A stretch of 64,000 bases of DNA from NCBI GenBank assembly GCA_051984675.1, contig JBPYFK010000115.1:1-64000 (forward strand), given 5' to 3'. Below, piece by piece: positions 51,540 to 60,791 of this stretch; the stretch's first letter is position 1; each line of letters begins with the position of its first letter. The position numbers and the translations under genes are program-made. The notes beneath the pieces are model-generated. The model was not told the origin of the DNA, did not search any database, and worked only from the letters and a program-made list of their open reading frames with translations. This DNA is from JBPYFK01 sp051984675 (lineage in GTDB: Bacteria > Actinomycetota > Actinomycetes > Mycobacteriales > Pseudonocardiaceae).

Positions 51540-52787
51540 ATGGCGGTTTCCGCGACCCTGGCAGCGGACGAGCTGGTACGCCGCAAGCAGGCGGAAGGGG
51601 GGCGAGTACTGCCGCTGGCGTTCGGCCAGGCCGGACTTCCCGTGCACCCGCTGGCACGCCGTGCACTGGCCGAAGCCGCTTGTCGCAATGCCTACGGCTC
51701 GGTCGCCGGCTCCGCCGAGCTGCGTGCGGCAGCTGCCGGATACTGGTGTCGCCGTGGCCTGGACACCGCCCCTGACCAGGTCGTGGCCGGTCCGGGGAGC
51801 AAGGCCCTCCTGTACGCCGTGCTGCAAGCGCTCGGCGGCGGGGTCGTGGTCCCGCAGCCGAGCTGGGTCAGCTACGCGGCCCAGGCGGCGCTCGTCGGGG
51901 CGGAGCCCCGGTACGTGCCGACGGTGCCTGGCGAGGGCGGAGTGCCAGCGCCCGGTTTGCTGGCCGGCGCCGTCCGGCAGGCGCGGGCCGAGGGGCGGAA
52001 CGTCCGGGCGGTGGTACTGACCGTGCCGGACAACCCGACCGGCACGTTGGCCTCTGCCGAGACGATCCGCGCGGTCTGCGCGGTCGCCCGCGAGCTGGAC
52101 CTGGTGGTCGTCTCCGACGAGATCTACCGCGATCTCGCCTATCGCGGTGAGGTCGCCAGCCCGGCGCGGTTCGCGCCGGAACGGGTCGTGGTCACCAGCG
52201 GGTTGAGCAAGAGCCTGGCACTCGGCGGCTGGCGGATCGGCGTCGCCCGGTTTCCCGCCAGCGACCTGGGAGAACAGCTGCGGGCGCACGTGCTGTCGGC
52301 TGCCAGCGAGATCTGGTCCAGTGTCGCCCAGCCGGTGCAGTTCGCCGCGGCGCAGGCGTTCTCCGAACCGGCCGAGCTGGTGGCGCACGTGGACTGTGGT
52401 CGCGCATTCTACGAGCGGATCACCGTTGCGGTGGGTGAAGTGTTTGAGAACGCCGGAGCTGCTGTAGCCGCACCGCAAGCCGCCTTCTACGCCTACCCCG
52501 ACCTCGATGCATTTCGGGAGCGTCTGGCGGCCCGGCATTCAGTCCGTACCGGCACGGAACTCAGCTCACTGCTGCTGGAGCGGTACGCAATCGCGGTGTT
52601 GCCCGGGAGTACTTTCGGCGAGCCGGCTCGGTCGCTGACTCTCAGGGTCTGCACCGGGATGCTCACCGGAGCAACGGACGAGCAGCGAGAACGCGCCTTG
52701 GCCTGCGACGACGCGCTCGGCTTGCCTTGGGTCTCGGAAGCGATCGAACACCTGAACACCGGCTTGTCGGATCTCCTGCGCTCGTGA
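51540..52787 (+). CDS. PLP-dependent aminotransferase, class I/II
   Basis: This fold-type I aminotransferase has 415 residues. Asp193 in VVSDEIYRDLAY binds the pyridine nitrogen, and Lys224 in SGLSKSLALGGWRIGVARF forms the Schiff base. VPDNPTG holds the conserved Asn. The family includes aspartate, alanine and aromatic transaminases, and the substrate is not evident. The ATG at 51540 follows AGAGGAG, whereas the frame is open much further upstream across the LysR gene. Control by the divergent LysR is likely. Confidence 0.9.
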   Translation: MAVSATLAADELVRRKQAEGGRVLPLAFGQAGLPVHPLARRALAEAACRNAYGSVAGSAELRAAAAGYWCRRGLDTAPDQVVAGPGSKALLYAVLQALGGGVVVPQPSWVSYAAQAALVGAEPRYVPTVPGEGGVPAPGLLAGAVRQARAEGRNVRAVVLTVPDNPTGTLASAETIRAVCAVARELDLVVVSDEIYRDLAYRGEVASPARFAPERVVVTSGLSKSLALGGWRIGVARFPASDLGEQLRAHVLSAASEIWSSVAQPVQFAAAQAFSEPAELVAHVDCGRAFYERITVAVGEVFENAGAAVAAPQAAFYAYPDLDAFRERLAARHSVRTGTELSSLLLERYAIAVLPGSTFGEPARSLTLRVCTGMLTGATDEQRERALACDDALGLPWVSEAIEHLNTGLSDLLRS

Positions 52788-52955
52788 GGACCGCGCGGGG
52801 CACTGTACTATGCGGCGGAACCGTACTATGTGGACGATGCTGACCGTGCTCGGTTCCGTGCTATCCGATCGGTGCCGGAACGTTCCCGCACGTTCACACA
52901 TGCCTGGTTCCCTGGGCGCCCAACGACGATCACATGCCAACAGCGGGAGGACGCG

Positions 52956-53606
52956 ATGACCGGCGTTCCTGGTGGTGACCAGCCGCGAACCGGCTACCCG
53001 GTGAGCTTCACCGTCGATTATCCCGACCGGCCGCTGAATCGAGTGACGACGTTCTTCCGCCTGTTCATGGCGATCCCCATCTTCCTCGTGCTCGTGGCCG
53101 TCTCCGGCGGCGTCTTCACTGGTTCGGGTGGGCGGCATCAGATGTGGACGACGGCGGTCGCGGGTGGACTGCTGTTCTTCGGTCCGCTGCTGATGATCCT
53201 GTTCCGCCGGAAGTACCCGCGCTGGTGGTTCGACTGGAATCTCGCCCTGCTGCGGTTCGAGAACCGGGTCGGCATGTACCTGGCGCTGGCGCGGGACGAA
53301 TACCCGTCCACCGACGAGGAACAGGCGGTACACCTGGAGATCGAGTATCCCGGCGGGGACCTGAACAGGTGGCTACCGCTGGTGAAGTGGTTCCTGGCGA
53401 TCCCGCACTACGTGGTGCTGATCTTCCTCAATATCGGCAAGCTGGTCGCCGTCATCATCGCGTGGTTCGCCATCCTGTTCACCGGCCACTACCCGCGGAA
53501 CCTGTTCGATTTCGTCGTCGGCGTGACGCGCTGGAACAACCGGGTGGCCGGGTACGCGTTCCTGCTGGCCACGGACATCTATCCGCCGTTCCAGCTCTCA
53601 GAGTGA
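52956..53606 (+). CDS. DUF4389 membrane protein
   Basis: This protein (216 aa) has about four hydrophobic helices. The pattern YPDRPLNRVTTFFRLFMAIP and YPGGDLNRWLPLVKWFLAIPHY shows two similar halves, each followed by helices and a conserved aromatic motif (RWWFDWNLALLRF, FVVGVTRWNNRVAGY). This is the DUF4389 pattern, and the function is unknown. The ATG follows GGGAGG. Upstream (52788-52955) GTACTATG occurs twice about 21 bp apart and may be part of the promoter. Confidence 0.85.
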   Translation: MTGVPGGDQPRTGYPVSFTVDYPDRPLNRVTTFFRLFMAIPIFLVLVAVSGGVFTGSGGRHQMWTTAVAGGLLFFGPLLMILFRRKYPRWWFDWNLALLRFENRVGMYLALARDEYPSTDEEQAVHLEIEYPGGDLNRWLPLVKWFLAIPHYVVLIFLNIGKLVAVIIAWFAILFTGHYPRNLFDFVVGVTRWNNRVAGYAFLLATDIYPPFQLSE

Positions 53607-53614
53607 CGTCCCTT

Positions 53615-53665
53615 TCTCAGGGTGCCTGCCGACTGTCAGGGTGCCTGCCGACTGTCAGGGTGATC
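53615..53665 (+). repeat. 19-bp tandem repeat downstream of the DUF4389 gene
   Basis: Copies of a 19-bp unit (TGTCAGGGTGCCTGCCGAC) start at 53615 and 53634, with a partial third from 53653. The array begins 9 bp after the stop codon. Confidence 0.9.
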
Positions 53666-53685
53666 GTGGACCCGGATCAGTCGAG

Positions 53686-53892
53686 ATGGCGTCGCGGAGC
53701 CGTTTCGTGTACTGGCGGAACAGCGACGCCATCTCGATCCGGTCGGGGGCCAGCAGCCTTCAGGATGCCGAGATCAACGCAACCTGGTTTCGGGCTGGCT
53801 CGTTCTCCGCTTTCCTGGTGGGCATGGCGGTGACGGGCTGGGTAGGGCAGCTGTCGCGCCGTCGACCTCGCACTCGTAGGAGGGTCCGTTGA
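53686..53892 (+). CDS. Possible small membrane protein (68 aa) coupled to the GH3 gene
   Basis: The frame has high third-position GC and one hydrophobic segment (AGSFSAFLVGMAVTGWVG) followed by a strongly basic tail (RRRPRTRRRVR). Its TGA overlaps the TTG start of the beta-glucosidase (TTGA), the same coupling seen elsewhere in this window. I know no family for it, and the start codon has only weak support. It could be chance, but the overlap and codon bias favour a real gene. Confidence 0.4.
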   Translation: MASRSRFVYWRNSDAISIRSGASSLQDAEINATWFRAGSFSAFLVGMAVTGWVGQLSRRRPRTRRRVR

Positions 53893-56336
53893 CATCCAGT
53901 GCTGAACTGCGCGAGCGGGTGCGAGCGCTGTCGCTGGAGCAGAAGGTCCGGCTGCTCACCGGCGCCGATTTCTGGTCGCTTCATCCCGAGCCCGACGCGG
54001 GACTGCGCAGGGTCGTCCTCTCGGACGGCCCTGCCGGGGTGCGCGGGGAGACCTTTGACGAGCGCGACCCGTCGGCCAACGTGCCCTGCCCGACCGCCGT
54101 GGCCGCGTCGTGGGACGAGGCTCAGGCCCACCGGGTCGGGCGGTTGCTCGCCGCCGAAGCCCGCCGCAAGGGAGTCGACGTGCTGCTGGCACCGACTGTC
54201 AACCTGCACCGAACCCCGTACGGCGGCCGGCATTTCGAATGCTTCAGTGAAGATCCGCTGGTGACCGGGCGGATCGCGGCGGCGTATGTGCGTGGGGTGC
54301 AGTCCGGTGGCGTCGGCGCCACGGTGAAGCACTTCGTCGCCAACGACTCGGAAACGGAGCGGATGACGCTGGACGCTCGGGTGGACGAGCGCGCACTGCG
54401 TGAGGTGTATCTCGCGCCGTTCGAGACCATCGTGACCGAGGCCGAGCCGTGGGCGGTGATGGCGGCCTACAACGGCGTCAACGGCAGCATCATGACCGAG
54501 CACCCGATGCTCAACGACGTACTCAAGCGGGAATGGGGATTTGACGGCGTTGTCGTGTCCGACTGGTACGCGACGCGTTCCACAGTGGACTCTGGATGCG
54601 GCGGGTTGGACCTGGTGATGCCAGGGCCGGACGGACCGTGGGGCGCTGCATTGCTTGCCGCGGTTCGTGCCGGGCACGTCCCGGAATCCGCCGTCGACAA
54701 GAAAGTGCTGCGGTTGCTCCGGCTGGCGGATCGTGTCGGAGCGCTGGACGGCGCTCAGCCACCGCAACCCGAGCAGCCCGCGACCGCCGTCGAACTCCGG
54801 CGCGCTGCCGCCGCTGGATTCGTACTGGCGCGCAACGACGGGCCGGTGCTCCCGCTGGACGCGACGAAGCTACGGAAGGTGGCGGTGCTCGGGCCGAACG
54901 CCGCCACCGCGCGCACGCTGGGCGGCGGCAGCGCGACGGTCTTCCCGCCCTACACCGTCTCGCCGCTGGAAGGGTTGCGCTCGGCACTCGGCCCGCACAG
55001 CGAGATCACACACTCGGTCGGTGTCCGGGCGAGCACGCGTCTGGCGCCGGCCACACCGGAACTGCTCACCAACCCCGACACGGGGGAACCTGGGGTCAGC
55101 GTGCGTTTTCTGGACGCCGATGATGCCCTCGTCGGAAAGCAGCACCGCACCAGCGGCCGGCTGATCTGGATGGGTTCCTTCGACCCGAACGTTCCGCTCG
55201 ACGCGGTGGCCACGGTCGAGGTGCGTGCGCGCCTGCGGGCGGCGGAGTCCGGCGAGTACCACCTCGGATGCGCGGGCGTCGGGCGGTTCCTGCTCGCTGC
55301 GGGTGACGAGGTGCTCATCGACGGCGAGTGGACGCTGCCTCCCGGCGGGGACCTGATCGACGCCATGGCCCGACCGCCGGAGCGAACCGGCTCGGTCACC
55401 CTGCGAGCCGGCGACGAGATCGGAGTCGTGTTGCGGCATCAGGTCGATCCTGCTGCGATCAGCACATCGTTCCGCCTTGAAGTCGAGCCTCCGTCGCTGG
55501 CCGAGGACGACGAGCTAGAACGGGCCGTCGCGCTTGCCGCTTCCGCTGACGCCGCTGTGGTGGTCGTGGGAACGTCCGAGGAAACCGAGAGCGAAGGTTT
55601 CGACCGCGACACCCTGGCGCTACCGGGGAGGCAGGATGAGCTGGTACGCCGGGTCGCCTCGGCCAATCCGCGCACGGTCGTCGTGGTCAACTCCGGCGCT
55701 CCGGTCCTGCTGCCCTGGGCCGACGAGGTTCCGGCCGTCCTGCTGTCGTGGTTCGCTGGGCAGGAATACGGCAACGCGCTGGCTGACGTGCTCACCGGCG
55801 CGGTCGAGCCCGGCGGGCGGCTGCCCATGACCTGGCCCGCCAGTGCCGACGACCCGATGCCCGCGACCCAGCCACACAACGGCGTTCTCCGCTACGGCGA
55901 GTCCATCCACATTGGACACCGCGGCTACGACCGGGAGGGCGTGGACCCGGCGTTCTGCCTTGGTCATGGGCTCGGCTACACGACGTGGGAGTACGAGCGC
56001 ATCGAGACCCCGGAGCGTGTGCGGCCGGGAGCGGACGCGGTCGTTGAGGTCAGGGTTCGTAACACCGGTGACCGGCCGGGACGTGAGGTGGTGCAGGCGT
56101 ACCTCTCGCGCGAGGACAGCGCGGTCGAGAGGCCGGTCCGGTGGCTCGCCGGGTTCGCCGTCGTCGAAGCTGGGCCAGGGAACCACGCCGCCGCCGAACT
56201 CCGTATCCCGGCACGTGCCTTCCAGCACTGGCAGGACCGACGGTGGAACACCGAGCCCGGCAGCTACACCCTGCATGTCGGCTCTTCGTCGCGGAATCTC
56301 TGTCTAGAGGGCGCAATGCACATACCATCGCTATGA
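53889..56336 (+). CDS. GH3 beta-glucosidase with PA14 insert
   Basis: This 815-residue protein hydrolyses beta-glycosidic bonds of short oligosaccharides. The GH3 N-terminal barrel has KHFVANDSETERMTLDARVDE and the nucleophile Asp225 in VVVSDWY. A PA14-like insert lies at about 400-510, as in many bacterial beta-glucosidases. The second GH3 domain and a C-terminal fibronectin III-like domain follow (VEVRVRNTGDRPGREVVQAYLS). There is no signal peptide, so it is probably cytoplasmic. The TTG at 53889 follows AGGAGGG at 5 bases, so I accept it over internal ATGs. Confidence 0.93.
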   Translation: MTSSAELRERVRALSLEQKVRLLTGADFWSLHPEPDAGLRRVVLSDGPAGVRGETFDERDPSANVPCPTAVAASWDEAQAHRVGRLLAAEARRKGVDVLLAPTVNLHRTPYGGRHFECFSEDPLVTGRIAAAYVRGVQSGGVGATVKHFVANDSETERMTLDARVDERALREVYLAPFETIVTEAEPWAVMAAYNGVNGSIMTEHPMLNDVLKREWGFDGVVVSDWYATRSTVDSGCGGLDLVMPGPDGPWGAALLAAVRAGHVPESAVDKKVLRLLRLADRVGALDGAQPPQPEQPATAVELRRAAAAGFVLARNDGPVLPLDATKLRKVAVLGPNAATARTLGGGSATVFPPYTVSPLEGLRSALGPHSEITHSVGVRASTRLAPATPELLTNPDTGEPGVSVRFLDADDALVGKQHRTSGRLIWMGSFDPNVPLDAVATVEVRARLRAAESGEYHLGCAGVGRFLLAAGDEVLIDGEWTLPPGGDLIDAMARPPERTGSVTLRAGDEIGVVLRHQVDPAAISTSFRLEVEPPSLAEDDELERAVALAASADAAVVVVGTSEETESEGFDRDTLALPGRQDELVRRVASANPRTVVVVNSGAPVLLPWADEVPAVLLSWFAGQEYGNALADVLTGAVEPGGRLPMTWPASADDPMPATQPHNGVLRYGESIHIGHRGYDREGVDPAFCLGHGLGYTTWEYERIETPERVRPGADAVVEVRVRNTGDRPGREVVQAYLSREDSAVERPVRWLAGFAVVEAGPGNHAAAELRIPARAFQHWQDRRWNTEPGSYTLHVGSSSRNLCLEGAMHIPSL

Positions 56337-56356
56337 GCGCACGTGGTGACCGAGGA

Positions 56357-56392
56357 GCCCGCCGACCCCGCGTGGACCTGCGGTCGGCGGGC
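56357..56392. terminator. Hairpin terminator after the GH3 gene
   Basis: GCCCGCCGACC and GGTCGGCGGGC form a perfect 11-bp stem with a 14-base loop, 20 bp after the stop codon. TT follows but no long T run. It probably ends the GH3 transcript, in the bare-hairpin style of actinobacteria. Confidence 0.65.
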
Positions 56393-56429
56393 TTCGATGT
56401 GGGTGCCTCCGGCCCAGTACGCTCCCAGG

Positions 56430-56825
56430 GTGGCGAGCAAGCGACCCAATCCGGCGCTGTGGCTGTTCTACCAGTTCGGCGGCAGGCTGCCGGACGCCTA
56501 TCGCGAGTGGGTTCTGCATGACGCGACCTGCAAGACGTGGGTCTTGCGGGTATGCGTTCGGGGACTCATCCAGATCGGGCCTTTCGCCGTCGCGCTCGTC
56601 ATCGGTCTCTACCTGGCCAGCGGGTCATGGCCACTTGCCCTCGGGTCGGTCCTGCTCGGTGTTCTCGTCGTCACCCGGATCACACTGACCAGCTCAGTGG
56701 ACAGCACGGACGTCCGGCTGGCCCGCCACGGCTACCCGTCCGGCTACGGTTCGACCTTCCGCCGCCGGCAGGACGAAGCCGCGGCCGAGCGGTACCGGGC
56801 GGTGTGGCGGCAGACCGGCGACTGA
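56430..56825 (+). CDS. DUF5313-type membrane protein (131 aa)
   Basis: The protein reads RPNPALWLFYQFGGRLPDAY then REWVLHDAT, followed by two hydrophobic helices (IQIGPFAVALVIGLYLASG, LALGSVLLGVLVVTRITLT) and a charged tail with RHGYPSGYG. This matches the actinobacterial DUF5313 pattern, of unknown function. The GTG at 56430 is where the conserved region starts, while the frame is open from 56343. It is probably transcribed separately, since the hairpin at 56357-56392 precedes it. Confidence 0.78.
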   Translation: MASKRPNPALWLFYQFGGRLPDAYREWVLHDATCKTWVLRVCVRGLIQIGPFAVALVIGLYLASGSWPLALGSVLLGVLVVTRITLTSSVDSTDVRLARHGYPSGYGSTFRRRQDEAAAERYRAVWRQTGD

Positions 56826-56905
56826 TATCCACCGCCGCTACCGCCCAATGCGGGAGGCCCGGTAGCGTGTCCGTACCGACCGGTTGGTATCACCTGGAGG
56901 CGAAG

Positions 56906-57751
56906 ATGGCAGTCGACCCGACCCTGGCCCGCAAGGCGTGGCGGAGCCTTGAGCCCGTACACACGATGATCTATTTCGCGCCCGAGGCGCAGGAAGTTTA
57001 TGCGGCCCTGGGGCTTCGCGGCCAGCGAATGGGCTACTTCGCATCCCGGGCCGCGGCGCTGGGGCCGGTACCGGCGGAAGTGGTGGTCGCGACCTTCTTC
57101 AACTTCCCCGCGACGCTCGTGCGCCGGGCGATCCCCGCTGCCTGGGAACTCGCCAGCCCGCAGGAGATCCTCACGACCCGGCTGGAAGCAGCTGACCGCG
57201 TGCTCAAGCGTGTACTGGGCGCGGAACTGGAGACACCCGCCGTCGAGGAAGCCGCGAAGCTGGCACGGGAGGCCGCCGAGGCTGCCGGGCAGCACCCCGA
57301 AGGGCGCCCGCTGTTCGCCGCCCACGCCGCGCTGCCCTGGCCCGAACAGCCACACCTGGTGCTCTGGCACGCCCAGACGTTGCTGCGGGAGTTTCGCGGT
57401 GACGGCCACATCGCGGCGCTACTGGCCGCAGGCCTGACGGGTCTGGAAGCACTTGTGCTGCACGCGGCCACCGGCGACATTTCGGTCGACTTCCTGCGCA
57501 ACAGTCGAGGATGGGGTGACGAGGACTGGGACTCGGCCGCCCAGCGGGTGCGCGAACGTGGTCTGCTCACCTCCGGTGATGCGTTGACCCTCACCGACTC
57601 CGGGCGCGAGCAACGCCAGTGGATCGAAGATCGCACGGACGAACTCGCGGCGGGCGCCTATGAGGTGCTCGGCGTGGACGGCTGCACCCGGCTGCGCGAA
57701 CTCGCACGCCCGCTCAGCCGCGCGATCGTCGACGCCGGGCTCCTTCCGTGA
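56906..57751 (+). CDS. SCO6745-family protein
   Basis: This helical soluble protein (281 aa) shows the pattern of the actinobacterial SCO6745 family. It opens with ARKAWRSLEPVHTMIYFAPEA, and continues YFASRAAALGPVPAEVVVATFFNF. Its C-terminal part reads SRGWGDEDWDSAAQRVRERGLL, LTLTDSGREQRQWIEDRTD, similar to a winged-helix domain of the MarR type. The function is not established. The ATG follows GGAGGCGAAG. The end carries a 24-bp duplication. Confidence 0.85.
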   Translation: MAVDPTLARKAWRSLEPVHTMIYFAPEAQEVYAALGLRGQRMGYFASRAAALGPVPAEVVVATFFNFPATLVRRAIPAAWELASPQEILTTRLEAADRVLKRVLGAELETPAVEEAAKLAREAAEAAGQHPEGRPLFAAHAALPWPEQPHLVLWHAQTLLREFRGDGHIAALLAAGLTGLEALVLHAATGDISVDFLRNSRGWGDEDWDSAAQRVRERGLLTSGDALTLTDSGREQRQWIEDRTDELAAGAYEVLGVDGCTRLRELARPLSRAIVDAGLLP

Positions 57752-57791
57752 CCCGCTGGGTATGAGCTTCCGTGACCCGCTGGGTATGAGC
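57744..57791 (+). repeat. 24-bp duplication at the end of the SCO6745-family gene
   Basis: A 24-bp unit starting TTCCGTGACCCGCTGGG occurs at 57744 and again at 57768. The first copy includes the stop codon of the gene. Confidence 0.9.
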
Positions 57792-57890
57792 GCGAGCAGG
57801 GCGCGGTTGACCTGACCAGGGCATGGCCGGTGGGTAACAGCCACCGCGTCGATCAGCCCGCCGACTCCTCTGCCGGGGCTTGTTCGGGTG

Positions 57891-60113
57891 CTACGGCTTG
57901 GGTTCGGCGCCCTCCCGCCGAGTGTCCGGCGATCCGCGCTTGACGGAGTCCAGGAGCATCTGGGAGACGTCTTGAACCGCCATGTTCGTGCCCTTGTGCT
58001 CGTCCTGGCGTTGCACCAGCCCGTCGTTGATCATGACCCGGCAGAACGGGCAGCCGGTGGCGATGGTGCCGGCCCCGGACGCCTCGGTGCCGGATGCTCC
58101 GGCCCCGGATGCTCCGGCATCGAGGGTGTCGATGGCTTCGTCGACTCGTTCGAGGTTGACCCGCTTGCCGATCTTCTCCTCCATCCACATCCGTGCTCCG
58201 CCGGCGCCGCAGCACAGTGAGCGATCCGCATGCCGGGGCATTTCCGTGCGGGTCATCCCGGTGGTCTCGATCAGTTCGCGCGGGGGGTCGTAGACCTTGT
58301 TGTGGCGTCCCAGGTAGCACGGGTCGTGGTAGGTGACGGGGGAGCCGTTGCCATCGACCGGTTTGACCGGGGTGAGCTTGCCCTCGCGGACCAGCCTGTT
58401 GAGCAACTGTGTGTGGTGCACGACCTCGTAATGGCCGTCGAGCTGCGGGTATTCGCGGCCGAGGGTGTTCATGCAGTGCGGGCAGGTGGTCACGATCTTG
58501 CGGCGGGCGGGCTCGCGGCCGGAGAACACGGCGTTGAGGGTCTCCGCCGTCTGCTGCGCCATCATCTGGAAGAGGAACTCGTTGCCCGAGCGGCGCGCCG
58601 GGTCGCCGGTGCAGGTCTCCTCCGTGCCGAGCACGACGTAGTTCACTCCCGCGAGGTGCAGCAGTTCCGCCGTCGCACGAGCGGTCTTCCTGGCGTTCTC
58701 GTCGAAGGCGCCCGCGCACCCGACCCAGTACACGTACTCGACGTCGTCGGCGAGTTCGCCGTCGAAGACCGGGACCTCGAAGTCGAGGTCCTTGGTCCAG
58801 TCCAGCCGTTCGGAGTTGTTCTGCCCCCACGGATTGCCCTTGTTCTCCAGGTTACGGAAGAGCGTGCCCAGCTCGGTGGGGAACTCCGACTCCATCAACA
58901 CCTGGTACCGGCGCATGTCCACGATGTGATCGACGTGCTCGATGTCGACAGGGCACTGCTCGACGCACGCGCCGCACGTGGTGCACGACCAGAGCACGTC
59001 CGGGTCGATCACCCCGCCGGCATCCGCCGATCCCACCAGCGGGCGCGCGGCCTCCGTCGCTTCCTTTGTGCTGCCGTTTCCTGGGCTGCCTTCTTCTGGG
59101 GCCTGCTGGCCGTCGAGGAGGTAGGGCGCCTTCGCCATGAGGTGATCGCGCAGATCCATCACGAGCAGCTTGGGGGACAACGGTTTCCCCGTGTTCCACG
59201 CCGGGCACTGGCTCTGGCAGCGACCGCACTCGGTGCAGGTGGCGAAGTCGAGCATGCCCTTCCACGTGAAGTCCTCGACCTTGCCGCGCCCGAAGGTGTC
59301 GTCCTCGCTCGGGTCCTCGAAGTCGATCGGCTTGCCGTCGGACTCCATCGGCGGCAACGGACCCAGCGCGTTCGGCAGCCGCTTGGTCGCGACGTTCAGT
59401 GGCGCGAGAAAGATGTGCAGGTGCTTGGAATGCACCACGAACACCAGGAAGGCCATGATCACGCCGACGTTGCCGAGGACGAACACGGTCTCCAGCACCG
59501 AGTTCGCCGCCGGGCCGAGTGGTGCGAGCGCGTGCGCGACAAGCCAGGACGCGAACGGCCAGGCGCTGTGCCCGAACGGGAAGTGCCCGGTGTTGAACTG
59601 CGCCGCACGGTACAGCAGCAGGGTCACCATCACGCCGCTGATCAGCGCCAGCACCAGCCACGCCGGACCGGTGTGCGAGCCATAGAAGCGCGATTGCCGT
59701 TGCGCTCGCTCCGGCGCGTTCCGCACCCGGATCACGGCGAACGTGACCACCGCGGCCAGTACCGCGACGGTGAAGAAGTCCTCGAGGAAGCCAAGCCACT
59801 GCTGGTGGCCGATCCACCAGAACGCGAAGTCCCGGTCGAACAGCGCGCCCCACGCCTCCACCACGGTGACCATCAGGATCAGGAAGCCCCAGAAGGTGAA
59901 GAAGTGCGCGACGCCCGGCAGCGACCACTTCAACAACCGGCGCTGGCCGAAAACCTCGGCCAGCTGGGCCCGGAGCCGGGGCACCAGCTGTTCGGTTCGT
60001 CCCGATGCCCGCTGGCCGGAACGGATCAACCGGGCCAGCCACCACGCGCGGTGGCCGGCGACGGCCAGGCCGGCAATGGTGAACAGCAGCCCCAAAATCA
60101 GTCGAATGAGCAC
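57891..60113 (-). CDS. etfD: EtfD-like membrane Fe-S oxidoreductase
   Basis: This 740-residue protein has an N-terminal NarI-like membrane domain of about five or six helices. Two 4Fe-4S motifs follow (CTECGRCQSQCP and CTTCGACVEQCP), then two CCG domains (THCH-like CPHC, HDPCYLGRHN, and SLCCGAGGARMW). This is the arrangement of mycobacterial Rv0338c/EtfD, which takes electrons from ETF in fatty acid beta-oxidation and passes them to the quinone pool. No etfAB genes are in the window. The GTG at 60113 follows GGAGGATTC. An Ala/Gly/Ser-rich repeat (about residue 660) interrupts the last domain. Confidence 0.87.
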   Translation of the reverse strand: MLIRLILGLLFTIAGLAVAGHRAWWLARLIRSGQRASGRTEQLVPRLRAQLAEVFGQRRLLKWSLPGVAHFFTFWGFLILMVTVVEAWGALFDRDFAFWWIGHQQWLGFLEDFFTVAVLAAVVTFAVIRVRNAPERAQRQSRFYGSHTGPAWLVLALISGVMVTLLLYRAAQFNTGHFPFGHSAWPFASWLVAHALAPLGPAANSVLETVFVLGNVGVIMAFLVFVVHSKHLHIFLAPLNVATKRLPNALGPLPPMESDGKPIDFEDPSEDDTFGRGKVEDFTWKGMLDFATCTECGRCQSQCPAWNTGKPLSPKLLVMDLRDHLMAKAPYLLDGQQAPEEGSPGNGSTKEATEAARPLVGSADAGGVIDPDVLWSCTTCGACVEQCPVDIEHVDHIVDMRRYQVLMESEFPTELGTLFRNLENKGNPWGQNNSERLDWTKDLDFEVPVFDGELADDVEYVYWVGCAGAFDENARKTARATAELLHLAGVNYVVLGTEETCTGDPARRSGNEFLFQMMAQQTAETLNAVFSGREPARRKIVTTCPHCMNTLGREYPQLDGHYEVVHHTQLLNRLVREGKLTPVKPVDGNGSPVTYHDPCYLGRHNKVYDPPRELIETTGMTRTEMPRHADRSLCCGAGGARMWMEEKIGKRVNLERVDEAIDTLDAGASGAGASGTEASGAGTIATGCPFCRVMINDGLVQRQDEHKGTNMAVQDVSQMLLDSVKRGSPDTRREGAEPKP

Positions 60114-60613
60114 GAATCCTCCGTACCAGCTGACGGCAACGTCCGCAGTGGACGCGACCCTTGCCACCACCGTCGAGATCTACCCGCGTAGTAACGCCAT
60201 GCCTTGGAGGCGTACTGCATCCTCCGTACGTGCCAGTACTTCCGGTACAGCTCGACGTTGGCCAGCGTGGTGGACCGCAGCCCGAGCAGGTCGTGCTGCT
60301 CGGGAGGCATCCCCGCGTCGTAGCGTTCGGTCGCTCGGCCCAGCCGCGCGCGTCGGGCGGCCAGCCCGCAACGCATGGCACGGCGCCTGCTCGTCACTCG
60401 CACGGTCTGCGCACAGAACCGGTGCATCAGCTGGAGCCCGAGCGGCCCGCCGGAGTACGGCGTACCCAGCACGGGGGCACCCAGCAGCTGCTCGACGACG
60501 CCGCGACCAGGGTGGTCCGGGCGCTCGTCGGTCAACCACACCGCAAGCCCGCAATACGAACAGGCGAGATCGCAGCACGCGGGAAACGAGCGCCGGAACG
60601 TCTCGACGCGCAT
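60098..60613 (-). CDS. Cysteine-containing hypothetical protein upstream of etfD (171 aa)
   Basis: I do not recognise the family. The N-terminus has CCDLACSYCG, a possible zinc or Fe-S ligand set. The middle is rich in Arg, and the C-terminal part is aromatic (LYRKYWHVRRMQYASKAWRYYAGRSRRWW). Codon bias supports coding on this strand rather than the long shadow frame opposite. The end overlaps the etfD start by 16 bp, so the two are probably cotranscribed. Confidence 0.6.
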   Translation of the reverse strand: MRVETFRRSFPACCDLACSYCGLAVWLTDERPDHPGRGVVEQLLGAPVLGTPYSGGPLGLQLMHRFCAQTVRVTSRRRAMRCGLAARRARLGRATERYDAGMPPEQHDLLGLRSTTLANVELYRKYWHVRRMQYASKAWRYYAGRSRRWWQGSRPLRTLPSAGTEDSCSFD

Positions 60614-60791
60614 CGGCCAGCCCCCTCGGCGTTGGCTAGGTGATCGACGTCACTTGCGTGAGGCTAATGCAGAGTAGGGAGACGGCCTAGTACCGGAACG
60701 GTCGATTGTCGCCAAACCCGCGCTTGATCGGTTTCGCTGGCGGACTCTAGATTGAGCCATTCAGCCGAGGCGACGACGGAGGCACGCTGCC

